From NCBI GenBank assembly GCA_934613505.1, contig CAKTTB010000005.1:62001-126000 (forward strand): a stretch of 64,000 nucleotides of DNA. The letters are read 5' to 3'. This document shows, piece after piece, positions 34,452 to 43,038 of the stretch; positions within the stretch are counted from its first letter, which is position 1, and the number at the start of each line of letters is the position of its first letter. Source of the DNA: an uncultured Oscillospiraceae bacterium (GTDB lineage Bacteria; Bacillota; Clostridia; Oscillospirales; Oscillospiraceae). The position numbers and the translations under genes were made by a program. The notes beneath the pieces were generated by a model, which saw only the letters and a list, made by a program, of their open reading frames with translations, had not been told where the DNA came from and made no database searches.

Positions 34452-35126
34452 TTACTTCTCGATCTCGCGGTGGTTATACAGCTCTTTGATCTCGTCCAGC
34501 GGCTTTTCCATGAGGCTCTCGATGAGCGCCTCAAATTTGCCGTCCTTGACCTCCTGCACGCGCGCGTCGAGATGCTCACAGTGCGGGGCGATGTATTTGC
34601 CGTTCAGGCGGCGCGCCAGCATGGCGACCTGCGGATGGGAGATCCCTGCGGGACAGCGGGACGAGCAGACGCCGCACATAACGCAGTCGAAGGATTCCTC
34701 CGCACACTTTTCAAATTCGCCGCGCTGGGCATAGGCGATGTACTGCATGACGTTCAGCCCCTGCGTGCAGGCCTTGGTGCAGGCATTGCAGCCGACGCAG
34801 GCATAGATCTCGGGGTACAGCTGCATCATGACCGTCTGCGTGGGCTTGAGCGTTTCCATGTCGTAGACCTCCTTCACCAGCGGGAAGAAGGGCAGCGTCG
34901 CGACATACATGTTGTTTTCCACGCGCGTCGAACACGCGAGGCAGGCCTTCAGTTCCCGGTCGCCCGCGATGCGGTAGATCGTCGCGCACGCGCCGCAGAA
35001 GCCGTTGCGGCAGCCGCAGCCGCGCACGAGCTGATAGCCGGAATACTCCATCGCTTCCATGATGGTCAGACTGTCCGGCACCTCATATTTTTTGCCGAAC
35101 AGGAAAACCGTCACCATATTTTCCAT
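34452..35126 (-). CDS. frdB: Fumarate reductase iron-sulfur subunit
   Basis: A 224-residue protein. The N-terminal plant-type [2Fe-2S] domain has CGCRNGFCGAC near residues 37-47 plus a distal cysteine. The C-terminal part has two ferredoxin-type motifs (CVGCNACTKACTQG and CVMCGVCSSRCPAG, about 108-162). It is shorter than TfrB, which carries a C-terminal CCG domain; here that function is a separate HdrB protein in the same operon. It passes electrons to FrdA. Fourteen bases separate it from frdA. Confidence 0.88.
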   Translation of the reverse strand: MENMVTVFLFGKKYEVPDSLTIMEAMEYSGYQLVRGCGCRNGFCGACATIYRIAGDRELKACLACSTRVENNMYVATLPFFPLVKEVYDMETLKPTQTVMMQLYPEIYACVGCNACTKACTQGLNVMQYIAYAQRGEFEKCAEESFDCVMCGVCSSRCPAGISHPQVAMLARRLNGKYIAPHCEHLDARVQEVKDGKFEALIESLMEKPLDEIKELYNHREIEK

Positions 35127-35138
35127 ATCTGTTCTCCT

Positions 35139-35966
35139 TTAATACTCATTCGGCAGCTCGTCGAGCTGGTCGAAGCGGAACACCGGGCCGTCCTTGCAGA
35201 CGTATTTGTCGCCGATGTTGCAGCGGCCGCATTTGCCGAGGCCGCATTTCATCTTGAGTTCCATCGTGGTATAGACCTGCTCGCGCGCGAAGCCAAGCTC
35301 CATGAGGCCTGCGAGCGTGAACTTGATCATGATGGGAGGGCCGCACATGACGACGGTCTTGTCCGTCGTGAAGCCAAGCTCCTTGACGTAGTTCGGGACG
35401 AAGCCGACATGGCCGTCCCACTCCGGCTGCTCGCGGTCGATGGTCAGGTGGACGTTGATGCCGTCCTCCTTACACCAGATGTTCTCGATCTCCGGGAAAT
35501 CGACGAGATCTTCCTTGGAGCGGGAGCCGTAGACGATATCGATCTTGCCGTAGCGGTCACGGTAGTGGCGGCAGTAGTTGATGACCGAGTGCAGAGGCGC
35601 AAGGCCGATGCCGCCGGCGATGAACAGAAGATCCTTACCGGCAAAGGCCGTATCGACCGGGAAGCCGTTGCCGTAGGGGCCGCGGACGGTGATCTGCTGG
35701 CCCGGCTCCATGGCGTGCAGCCATTCGGTCACGCAGCCGCATTTCTTGATGGAAAACTCCACATACTCCTCCAGCGTGGGGCTGGAGGTGATGGAGAACA
35801 GCGCCTCGCCGACGCCCGGCATCGAGAGCATGGCGCACTGGCCGGGGATATGGACGAAGGGCTTTTTGCCGTCAAGGCCGACCACGCGGAAGGTCTTGAC
35901 GTCGGGCGTGTCGACGCGGATATCCGTGACGACGGCCAGATTGGGGATCAAGGGATCAGCTCTCAT
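35139..35966 (-). CDS. flxA: FlxA-like FAD/NAD(P)H-binding electron-transfer subunit
   Basis: A 275-residue ferredoxin-NADP reductase-fold protein. The FAD domain has FSITSSPT, the NAD(P)-binding part has FIAGGIGLAPLHSV and VMCGPPIMIKF, and four cysteines near the C-terminus (MKCGLGKCGRCNIGDKYVC) hold a [2Fe-2S] cluster as in dihydroorotate dehydrogenase PyrK and hydrogenase gamma subunits. The start at 35966 overlaps the upstream stop (ATGA) and removes a spurious upstream extension. In FlxABCD-HdrABC complexes this subunit oxidises NADH. HydG/AsrB-type annotations would also fit. Confidence 0.85.
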   Translation of the reverse strand: MRADPLIPNLAVVTDIRVDTPDVKTFRVVGLDGKKPFVHIPGQCAMLSMPGVGEALFSITSSPTLEEYVEFSIKKCGCVTEWLHAMEPGQQITVRGPYGNGFPVDTAFAGKDLLFIAGGIGLAPLHSVINYCRHYRDRYGKIDIVYGSRSKEDLVDFPEIENIWCKEDGINVHLTIDREQPEWDGHVGFVPNYVKELGFTTDKTVVMCGPPIMIKFTLAGLMELGFAREQVYTTMELKMKCGLGKCGRCNIGDKYVCKDGPVFRFDQLDELPNEY

Positions 35967-36985
35967 TTTGTTTCCTCCCCAAGTGTTTTGATGACTTTGA
36001 CGATATTCATATGGATGGGACATTTGGCAAGGCACCGGCCGCAGCCGACACAGCCGAAGAGGCCCTCGTTATTATCCGGGAAATAGACCAGCTTGTGCAT
36101 GAAGCGCTGGCGGAACCGCTCGAGCTGGGTCGGGCGCGGCTGACCGGCAGACATTTTGGTGAAATCCGAGTACATGCAGCTGTCCCAGCAGCGGAAGCGG
36201 CGGACTGTCTTGCCGGAGTCGAACTCCTTGATATCATAGCACTGGCAGGTCGGGCAGATGAACGTACACGTGCCGCAGCCAAGGCAGCTCTCCGAGAGCT
36301 TTTTCCAAGCCGGACTGTCAAACAGTTCCTTCGTCTTCCCTGCGCCGACGGCAGACAGGTCAAGCCCGGCCAGCGGCAGCTTCTTCATGATCTCCCGCGT
36401 ACACTCCTGCTGCGCGGCCACGGCCGTCTCGCCGCCGTCTGTCAGCGCGGTGAGCTTTGCAGTCAGCGCTTCGCCCTTTTCGGTGTTCGCCTGCCAATAG
36501 AGGTTCTCCTCGTCCATCCAGCAGCTGACGTCGCCCTGCGGCGCCGCCGGGTCGATGCCGAACGGCCGGCAGAAGCAGGTCTCCTCCGGCCGGGTGCAGG
36601 CCAACGTCACGATGGTGCCGTTTGCCCGGCGGGACGCGTAATACGTGTCCTGCGGCTCCGCGAGAAAGACCTTGTCCAGAATTTCAAAGCTCCTTGCGTC
36701 GCAGGCGCGCACGCCGAAGAGGACGAACGGCTCGCCCGGGTCGCGCGTCTCGATGAGATCGAGCTGCTTGCCCGTCACACGGAAGCCGACGAGGTTTTCC
36801 ACCTGCGGGAAGAACAGATCCTTGGCCGAGCGGATGGTATTGAGCTTTTTCGTCAGCTGCAGCCCATCCTGCCAGACGGTGAAGCTGGCCTGACCGGCAG
36901 CGTCGTCTGCGGGAATATAGAGCTTCTGCGCGGATGCCAGCTCGCCGAACAGCGCCGGAAGCTTTGCGATCGGAAGCTGTTTCAT
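35963..36985 (-). CDS. FlxB-like 4Fe-4S dicluster electron-transfer subunit
   Basis: A 340-residue protein resembling anaerobic sulfite reductase subunit A and hydrogenase beta subunits. The N-terminal region has VLFGVRACDARSFEILD, and an extra cysteine pair sits at ETCFCRPFG. Two ferredoxin motifs are at about 233-245 (CLGCGTCTFICPTCQC) and 305-316 (CVGCGRCLAKCP). It overlaps both neighbours by four bases. Probably relays electrons between FlxA and the next subunit. I keep the flxB/flxC naming open because the two dicluster subunits are similar. Confidence 0.8.
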   Translation of the reverse strand: MKQLPIAKLPALFGELASAQKLYIPADDAAGQASFTVWQDGLQLTKKLNTIRSAKDLFFPQVENLVGFRVTGKQLDLIETRDPGEPFVLFGVRACDARSFEILDKVFLAEPQDTYYASRRANGTIVTLACTRPEETCFCRPFGIDPAAPQGDVSCWMDEENLYWQANTEKGEALTAKLTALTDGGETAVAAQQECTREIMKKLPLAGLDLSAVGAGKTKELFDSPAWKKLSESCLGCGTCTFICPTCQCYDIKEFDSGKTVRRFRCWDSCMYSDFTKMSAGQPRPTQLERFRQRFMHKLVYFPDNNEGLFGCVGCGRCLAKCPIHMNIVKVIKTLGEETK

Positions 36986-37959
36986 CGTGCCTCGCCTCCT
37001 CTCTCATATACGACGGACGGCTCGCAGTCGTCCTTGCGGAAGTCCATGAGCGGCGGGCGGGACTCGAAATCGGCGCCGGCCTGATAGTCGCCATACAGCT
37101 CGTTGCTGTCTTTGATAAACTTGCGGTTGAGCAGGTGCAGCGGGATATGCTGCGGACAGACGCGTGAGCATTCGCCGCAGTCGGTGCAGCGGGAGACGAC
37201 ATGGAACGCGCGGATGATATGGAACATGTTCTCCTCAAAGGAGTCGGCAATGGCCTTGTTTTCAAAGCCGGAATCGTGGTTGTCAAACACGCATTTTTCG
37301 CACGAGCAGGCGGGACAGACGTTGCGGCAGGCGTTGCAGCGGATGCAGCGCGACAGCTCGCCGCGCCAGAACGCATAGCGCTCCTCTGCCGTCATGGCTT
37401 CGAGCTTCGCGACCTCGTCAAAGCGGCCGCAATCGGGGGTTTCCTCGCCCTGCTCGCCGAGCAGCTCGTCAAAGCAGACGATCTTCTTACTTTTGCAGGT
37501 CCTGCACTTGAGAAGCAGCGCGTCGGCCTTTTTGATCGTCTCATCGCCGTAGATCGTGGCGACCTTCAGCTCTTCCCCGTCCTCCGTCACAGCTGTGACG
37601 CCGGAAAGGCCCTTTTCCTTGATCGCTTCCATATCGCACATGCCATCGCACTGCACGCCGACGGCGTAGACATTCTCGCGCAGGATGCGGTGTTCCTTCA
37701 GAAGCTGGACGAACGAATAGCTGTCGCACGGCTTGAGGAACACGGCAGCCTTGCCGCCCCTGCGGGATTCCGCGATCAGATATTTGGACAGATTCGCACC
37801 GGAAAAGACGCTCCAGACGAAGTTCTTTTCCACATCCTCCACGCTCTCAAACGTGGCCGGGGTCAGATCATAGAAGAACTCGCCTGCCCGCCAGCCGATG
37901 ACGCGGTCGACGGTCTTGTCCTGCAGCAGCTGGATGGCTTTTTCTTTTACTCCTTGCAT
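36982..37959 (-). CDS. FlxC-like 4Fe-4S dicluster electron-transfer subunit
   Basis: A 325-residue protein. Its N-terminal half resembles the coenzyme F420 hydrogenase/formate dehydrogenase beta family (AVFLKPCDSYSFVQLLKEHRI). The middle has CRTCKSKK, and the C-terminal half two ferredoxin motifs (CIRCNACRNVCPACSCEKC near 205 and CTDCGECSRVCP near 257). Overlaps the MvhD-like gene by 13 bases and the next gene by four, so the subunits are made together. Exact cofactor (FAD or iron-sulfur only) is not clear. Confidence 0.8.
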   Translation of the reverse strand: MQGVKEKAIQLLQDKTVDRVIGWRAGEFFYDLTPATFESVEDVEKNFVWSVFSGANLSKYLIAESRRGGKAAVFLKPCDSYSFVQLLKEHRILRENVYAVGVQCDGMCDMEAIKEKGLSGVTAVTEDGEELKVATIYGDETIKKADALLLKCRTCKSKKIVCFDELLGEQGEETPDCGRFDEVAKLEAMTAEERYAFWRGELSRCIRCNACRNVCPACSCEKCVFDNHDSGFENKAIADSFEENMFHIIRAFHVVSRCTDCGECSRVCPQHIPLHLLNRKFIKDSNELYGDYQAGADFESRPPLMDFRKDDCEPSVVYERGGEAR

Positions 37960-38384
37960 CTCAGATCCTCCAGTCTGCGGTTTTCGCCGAGCTTTGTGAT
38001 AGTCTCGGCAAATTCATTCATGGTCTTGGCGAACTTCGCGCCCTCCGCCGCTGAGACCCATTCGACCCGCGTGCGCTCGCGCTCAATGCCGAGGAAGTCC
38101 AGCATGGAGAACAAAAGCGTCATGCGGCGGCGCGCGTAATAGTTGCCGGTCGTGTAGTGGCAGTCGCCGGGATGGCAGCCGCAGAGGATCACGCCGTCCG
38201 CGCCGCGCTGGAACGCGCGGAGAATAAACATCGGGTTCAGCCGGCAGGAACACGGGATGCGGATGATCTTCACATTGGCCGGATAGCTCAGCCGGTTCGT
38301 GCCGGACAGATCGGCGCCCGCGTAGGAACACCAGTTGCAGCAGAACGCCACGATCGTGGGCGTCCACGTTCCGTTTACCTGCAT
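37947..38384 (-). CDS. flxD: MvhD/FlxD-like hydrogenase-type iron-sulfur adaptor subunit
   Basis: A 145-residue member of the MvhD family (FlpD/FlxD), which hands electrons to HdrA and holds a [2Fe-2S] cluster. Sequence VAFCCNWCSYAGADLSGTNRLSYP at 12-35 and the cysteine motif GVILCGCHPGDCHYTTGNYYA are diagnostic. The start at 38384 has GGAGGTGG upstream and overlaps hdrA by ten bases. Its presence next to hdrA identifies this as an Hdr-linked bifurcation-type module. Confidence 0.9.
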   Translation of the reverse strand: MQVNGTWTPTIVAFCCNWCSYAGADLSGTNRLSYPANVKIIRIPCSCRLNPMFILRAFQRGADGVILCGCHPGDCHYTTGNYYARRRMTLLFSMLDFLGIERERTRVEWVSAAEGAKFAKTMNEFAETITKLGENRRLEDLRCKE

Positions 38385-40366
38385 ATCGCATCCACCTCCG
38401 CCATGATTTGTCTGTTGGAGAAGCCCTTGAGATCCATCGCGCCAGACATGCACGCAACCGTGCATGCGCCGCAGCCCTGACAGACTGCCGGGTTGACCTG
38501 CGCCACGCGCCGGATGAGCGTCGTGCGGTTCGGGCCTCTGAATTCCTTGTCGATGTACGTGATCGCCCCGTACGGGCAGACCTTTTCGCAGTTGGAGCAG
38601 CCGTTGCACATCATTTCATTCGGCTGCGCCACGCACGGGTTGCAAGTCAGGCTGTCCTTGCACAGAAGGCCGATGACCTTGGCCGCCGCAGCGGACGCCT
38701 GCGCGACCGTCTCGGGGATATCCTTCGGCCCCTGGCACATACCGGACAGGAACACGCCTGCCGTCGGGCTTTCGACCGGGCGGAGCTTCGGATGCGCTTC
38801 GGTAAAGAAGTCGTTCGTGTCCATCGACGCCGTCAGCATCGTGGCCAGCGGCCGCGCGGACTTGTCCGGCTCGATGGCAGCTGCCAGAACGACCATGTCG
38901 GCGTCAATATGCAGCTGTCGGTTTTCCAGCAGGTCGGACGCCTGCACCTTGAGCTTGCCGCCCTCGGGCGTGACCTTGCCGACCATGCCCTTGATATAGT
39001 GGACGCCGTACTGCTCGACGGCGCGGCGGTAGAACTCGTCAAAGTTCTTGCCGGGGGTACGCACGTCGATATAGAAGACATACACGTCCGTATCCGGGTA
39101 CTTTTCCCGGCAGAGCATGGCGTGCTTGGCCGTGTACATGCAGCAGATCTTGGAGCAGTAGGGCTTGCCCTTCTCCGCGCCGTCGCAGCGGGAGCCGACG
39201 CACTGGACAAAGACGATGGTCTTCGGGTGCGTGCCGTCGGACGGCCGCAGGAGCGTGCCGCTCGTGGGGCCTGCCGCGTTCATCAGGCGCTCAAATTCGA
39301 GACTGGAGACGACGTCCGGGCTCTGGCTGTAGGCAAATTCGTTGAATTTGGAGAGGTCGATGGGATTGAAACCCGTCGCGGCGACGATCGCGCCGTATTC
39401 CTGCTCCACGAAGGTGTCCTGCTGCTTATAATCGATCGCGCCGGCTGTGCAGACCTTGGCGCACACGCCGCACTTGCCGTTTTTGAGCATGTTGCAGTAG
39501 TTCGGGTCGATGGTCGCGACCTTCGGCACGGCCTGCGCAAACGGGATATAGATAGCGCGGCGGTTGTCCATGCCGAGGTTGAACTCGTTCGGGACCTTCT
39601 TCTGCGGACACTTCTCGGTGCACAGGCCGCAGCCGGTGCAGACGTCTTCCTTCACGAAGCGCGCCTTGCGGCGGATCTTCACGTGAAAATTACCAACGAA
39701 GCCGCCGACGGATTCCACCTCGGAATAGGAATAGATGTGGATTTTCTCGTTCTGCGCGCAGTCGACCATCTTCGGCGTCAGGATGCACGCCGCGCAGTCG
39801 AGCGTCGGGAAGGTTTTGTCGATCTGGGTCATCTTGCCGCCGATGGTCGGCTGCTTCTCGACGATATCGACTTCAAAGCCGGCCTCGGCAATGTCGAGCG
39901 CCGTCTGGATGCCCGCGATGCCGCCGCCGATGACGAGCGCGCGCTTGGTGACGGGGCTGGTGCCCGCGGTCAGAGGTGCGTTCAGGTGCACCTTTGCGAT
40001 AGCCGCCCGGCCGAGGATGATGGCCTTTTCCGTGCCCTCCTCTTTATCCTTGTGGATCCAGGAGCACTGTTCGCGGATGTTCGCGATCTCGACCATGTAG
40101 GGGTTCAGACCCGCCTTTTCGCAGGTCTTGCGGAAGGTCTGCTCGTGCATTCTGGGTGAGCAGGAACAGATGACCACGCCGGTCAGGCCGTATTCATGGA
40201 TCTTGTCCTGGATCATCTGCTGGCCGGTCTGGGAACACATGTATTGATAATTGGTGGAAAACACAACGCCCGGCTCTTTTGCAAGCGCCTGCGAGACCTT
40301 CTCCACGTCGACGGTCGCGGCAATATTGCTGCCGCACCAGCATACGAAGACGCCGATTCTCTGCAT
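38375..40366 (-). CDS. hdrA: Heterodisulfide reductase-like flavoprotein subunit HdrA
   Basis: A 663-residue protein. It has an N-terminal cysteine region (CWCGSNIA and CSCSPRMHEQTF) and an FAD-binding Rossmann motif VIGGGIAGIQTALDIAEAG near 144. The family TFPTLDCAACILTPKMV segment and two sets of ferredoxin motifs follow (CTGCGLCTEKCP near 243; CNGCSNCEKVCP and CQGCGACTVACMSG near 594-650). HdrA carries the FAD proposed to perform electron bifurcation in methanogen MvhADG-HdrABC. This is the single-copy HdrA form, without fused MvhD or second HdrA domain. Twelve bases follow hdrC. Confidence 0.92.
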   Translation of the reverse strand: MQRIGVFVCWCGSNIAATVDVEKVSQALAKEPGVVFSTNYQYMCSQTGQQMIQDKIHEYGLTGVVICSCSPRMHEQTFRKTCEKAGLNPYMVEIANIREQCSWIHKDKEEGTEKAIILGRAAIAKVHLNAPLTAGTSPVTKRALVIGGGIAGIQTALDIAEAGFEVDIVEKQPTIGGKMTQIDKTFPTLDCAACILTPKMVDCAQNEKIHIYSYSEVESVGGFVGNFHVKIRRKARFVKEDVCTGCGLCTEKCPQKKVPNEFNLGMDNRRAIYIPFAQAVPKVATIDPNYCNMLKNGKCGVCAKVCTAGAIDYKQQDTFVEQEYGAIVAATGFNPIDLSKFNEFAYSQSPDVVSSLEFERLMNAAGPTSGTLLRPSDGTHPKTIVFVQCVGSRCDGAEKGKPYCSKICCMYTAKHAMLCREKYPDTDVYVFYIDVRTPGKNFDEFYRRAVEQYGVHYIKGMVGKVTPEGGKLKVQASDLLENRQLHIDADMVVLAAAIEPDKSARPLATMLTASMDTNDFFTEAHPKLRPVESPTAGVFLSGMCQGPKDIPETVAQASAAAAKVIGLLCKDSLTCNPCVAQPNEMMCNGCSNCEKVCPYGAITYIDKEFRGPNRTTLIRRVAQVNPAVCQGCGACTVACMSGAMDLKGFSNRQIMAEVDAICR

Positions 40367-40378
40367 TGTCTTTCCTCC

Positions 40379-40765
40379 TTACTTCTTATATTTCCGGAAC
40401 GCCGCGGCAATGGCCTGCTGCGGCAGCTCGTTGTCAAGGATCTCCGGGATCCGCTCGGGCTTCAGGCGATCCATGCCCTGCTGGCGTTCGACCGCGCAGC
40501 GGACAGCTTCAATAAGCTTTGCCGGCTCCACGTTTCTGGGACAGCGCTCCACGCACGCGAAGCAGCTCAGGCAGGTATAGATGCCCTTCGAGCTTAAAAG
40601 CTCCTCGATCCGCCCATTCTCGACCATGGAGACGAACTGATGCGGATGATAGTCCATCTCGTCATAGGCCGGACAGCTTGCCGAGCATTTGCCGCAGCGC
40701 ATGCACTTTCTGGGGTTCACGCCGGAGATGCGGGTGACGGTCTCGATCAGATTCTGATTGTTCAT
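40379..40765 (-). CDS. hdrC: Heterodisulfide reductase-like iron-sulfur subunit HdrC
   Basis: A 128-residue protein with two ferredoxin-type motifs (CMRCGKCSASCPAY near 21 and CLSCFACVERCPRN near 65). It relays electrons from HdrA to HdrB. Starts in a four-base overlap with hdrB. Length and spacing of clusters are typical of HdrC. Confidence 0.9.
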   Translation of the reverse strand: MNNQNLIETVTRISGVNPRKCMRCGKCSASCPAYDEMDYHPHQFVSMVENGRIEELLSSKGIYTCLSCFACVERCPRNVEPAKLIEAVRCAVERQQGMDRLKPERIPEILDNELPQQAIAAAFRKYKK

Positions 40766-41553
40766 GCGTCCTCCTCCCCGCAGCCAAGCGCCTGCGCCAG
40801 AAGCTCGGTGAAATAGACGACCGGCAGCTTCTTTTCCGTGTTCTGCGTCAGATTATACATACACAGAGGACATGCCGTGATGAGAATCTCTGCACCCTGC
40901 GCGGCAGCATCGTCTGCGATCTTCTGCGCCTGCTTTGCGGCGTAGCTCTTATTTTCCACGGTCATATAGCCGCCGCAGCATTCGTTGCGCTGGGCATAGA
41001 CGACCGGCTCTGCGCCGATGGCGCGGATGAAATCCTCGAGGATCTGCGGGTTCTCGGGGTCGTCAAACTGCATCTCGCGGCTGGGCCGGAGCAGCATGCA
41101 GCCGTAATAGGCGCCGATCTTCTTCCCGGTCAGCGGGTGCGTGACGGCGGCTTTGACCTTGTCCCAGCCGATCTCGTCCCGCAGGACCTCGAGATAGTGC
41201 AGAACCTTCGTTTCGCCGGCATAGGGCGTTTCGGGCTTTAAGTAATTGTTGGCCTTCGTGCGGATGTCCTCGTTCAGCTGCATGTCGCGGTTCACGCGCT
41301 TGAGGACGTGATGACATGCCGAACACAAAGATACCAGCGGCTGCCCCGCGTCCCGCGCGGCAATGAGCGCGCGGATGGACGCCAGACGCGTGGCGATCTC
41401 ATCGCTGGCCTGCGGGTAGACCGCGCCGCAGCACTGCCACTCGGGGATCTCGCACAGCGAGAACCCGATCTTTTCCGCAGCGAGCCGGCCGGCCCTGTCC
41501 AGCTGCGCGCCCTTCGTTTTGAGCGTGCAGCCGGGGAAATAGCTGTACTTCAT
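40762..41553 (-). CDS. hdrB: Heterodisulfide reductase-like catalytic subunit HdrB (two CCG domains)
   Basis: A 263-residue protein with both CCG domains complete. First set: Cys9, the Cys-Cys pair in WQCCGA and CSACHH. Second set: YYGCML, NECCGGY and CPLCMYN. In methanogens these sets bind two noncubane [4Fe-4S] clusters that reduce the CoM-S-S-CoB disulfide. Coenzyme M and B are not expected here, so the partner may be another disulfide protein or FrdB itself. CCG proteins also occur with fumarate reductases (TfrB, SdhE). Thirteen bases follow fumC. Confidence 0.9.
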   Translation of the reverse strand: MKYSYFPGCTLKTKGAQLDRAGRLAAEKIGFSLCEIPEWQCCGAVYPQASDEIATRLASIRALIAARDAGQPLVSLCSACHHVLKRVNRDMQLNEDIRTKANNYLKPETPYAGETKVLHYLEVLRDEIGWDKVKAAVTHPLTGKKIGAYYGCMLLRPSREMQFDDPENPQILEDFIRAIGAEPVVYAQRNECCGGYMTVENKSYAAKQAQKIADDAAAQGAEILITACPLCMYNLTQNTEKKLPVVYFTELLAQALGCGEEDA

Positions 41554-41566
41554 AATTGCCTCCCCA

Positions 41567-42943
41567 TCAGATCATATTCTCCGGGTGGAATACCTCGTCA
41601 AAGCGTTCAGCCGTCAAAAAACCGAGGCTCACGCAGGCTTCCTTGAGGGAGATATTCTCCTTATATGCCTTCTTGGCCGTCTTGGCCGCGTTTTCATAGC
41701 CGATGTACGGGTTGAGTGCCGTGACCAGCATCAGTGAGTTGTGCAGGTTATGCTCCATCTTTTCGCGGTTGGCGCGGATGCCGCAGGCGCAGCGGTCGTT
41801 GAACGACACGATCGCCTCGCTCAGAAGCCGCGCGGACTGCAGGAAATTATAGATGCAGACCGGCATGAACACGTTCAGCTCAAAGTTGCCCTGCGAAGCG
41901 GCCATCGAGACGGCCACGTCGTTGCCCATCACCTGCACCGCGACCATGGTCACGGCCTCGCATTGGGTCGGGTTGACCTTGCCGGGCATGATGGACGAAC
42001 CGGGTTCGTTTTCCGGAATGAAGATCTCGCCAAGCCCGTCTCTGGGGCCGGAGGCCAGCCAGCGCACGTCGTTTGCAATCTTCATCATGTCCGCGGCCAG
42101 CGCCTTCAGAGCGCCGTGTGCAAAAACCAGCTCGTCCTTGGAGGTCAGCGCGTGGAATTTATTTTCCGCGGTCTTGAAGCTCTTGCCCGTGAGCTTTGCG
42201 ATCTCGGCTGCGACAGCCGTATCAAAGCCCTTCGGGGCGTTCAGCCCGGTGCCGACGGCCGTACCGCCGAGCGCCAGCTCCTTGAGCGGCTCCGCCGCCA
42301 GCTTCAGCATGGCCGCATCACGTTCAAGACTGCTGCGCCAGCCGGAAATTTCCTGTGAGAAGGAAATGGGCGTCGCGTCCTGCAGATGGGTGCGGCCGGA
42401 TTTGACCACGCCCTCGTTTTCCTGCTCGAGCCGGCGGAACGTGTCGATCAGCGTCTGGACGGCAGGCAGCACGCGATCTTCGATCGCGCAGACGGCCGCG
42501 ATGTGCATGGCCGTCGGGAACGTGTCGTTGGACGACTGGGACATATTGATATCGTCGTTCGGATGCAGGAGCTTTTCGCCCGCGATCTCATTGCCGCGAT
42601 TGGCGATGACCTCGTTGCTGTTCATGTTCGACTGCGTGCCGGAGCCGGTCTGCCACACGACCAGCGGGAAATTGTCCGCCAGCCTGCCGGAAATGACCTC
42701 GTCCGCGGCCTGCTCGATGGCAGCCAGCTTCTTCTCGGTCATCTTTTCCGGACGCAGCGCGCGGTTGGCGCGGGCAGCTGCCTTTTTGAGGATGCCGAAG
42801 GCGTGGATGATCTCCGCCGGCATGGTCTCAAGACCGACGCCGATGGGGAAATTGTTGTGGCTGCGCTCGGTCTGCGCGCCCCAGTATTTATCGGCGGGTA
42901 CCTGCACCTCGCCCATGGAATCGTGTTCGATCCGGTATTGCAT
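41567..42943 (-). CDS. fumC: Class II fumarate hydratase
   Basis: A 458-residue enzyme that dehydrates malate to fumarate in this direction of flow. The superfamily signature [11 protein letters not shown] (near 310) and the active-site segments [17 protein letters not shown] ([13 protein letters not shown]), [12 protein letters not shown] and [12 protein letters not shown] are intact. The start at 42943 has TAGGAGAG upstream; an earlier in-frame ATG has none. Oxygen-stable class II rather than the Fe-S class I usually found in strict anaerobes. Lies 95 bases after mdh and 13 before hdrB. Confidence 0.93.
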   Translation of the reverse strand: MQYRIEHDSMGEVQVPADKYWGAQTERSHNNFPIGVGLETMPAEIIHAFGILKKAAARANRALRPEKMTEKKLAAIEQAADEVISGRLADNFPLVVWQTGSGTQSNMNSNEVIANRGNEIAGEKLLHPNDDINMSQSSNDTFPTAMHIAAVCAIEDRVLPAVQTLIDTFRRLEQENEGVVKSGRTHLQDATPISFSQEISGWRSSLERDAAMLKLAAEPLKELALGGTAVGTGLNAPKGFDTAVAAEIAKLTGKSFKTAENKFHALTSKDELVFAHGALKALAADMMKIANDVRWLASGPRDGLGEIFIPENEPGSSIMPGKVNPTQCEAVTMVAVQVMGNDVAVSMAASQGNFELNVFMPVCIYNFLQSARLLSEAIVSFNDRCACGIRANREKMEHNLHNSLMLVTALNPYIGYENAAKTAKKAYKENISLKEACVSLGFLTAERFDEVFHPENMI

Positions 42944-42982
42944 CGTTCGCTCTCCTATCTGTTTATTCATAAATTGACGGCG

Positions 42983-43019
42983 GAAAACCGCAGAGATACG
43001 GCTGTATCCCGCGGTTTTC
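42983..43019 (-). promoter_or_regulatory. Intercistronic nested stem-loop between mdh and fumC
   Basis: Outer 9-bp arms (42983-42991 with 43011-43019) enclose an inner 5-bp stem (42995-42999 with 43004-43008). No T-run follows in the direction of transcription, so an mRNA-processing or attenuation hairpin is more likely than a full terminator. Confidence 0.5.
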
Positions 43020-43038
43020 GACTTGCCGGTGCTTCCGC

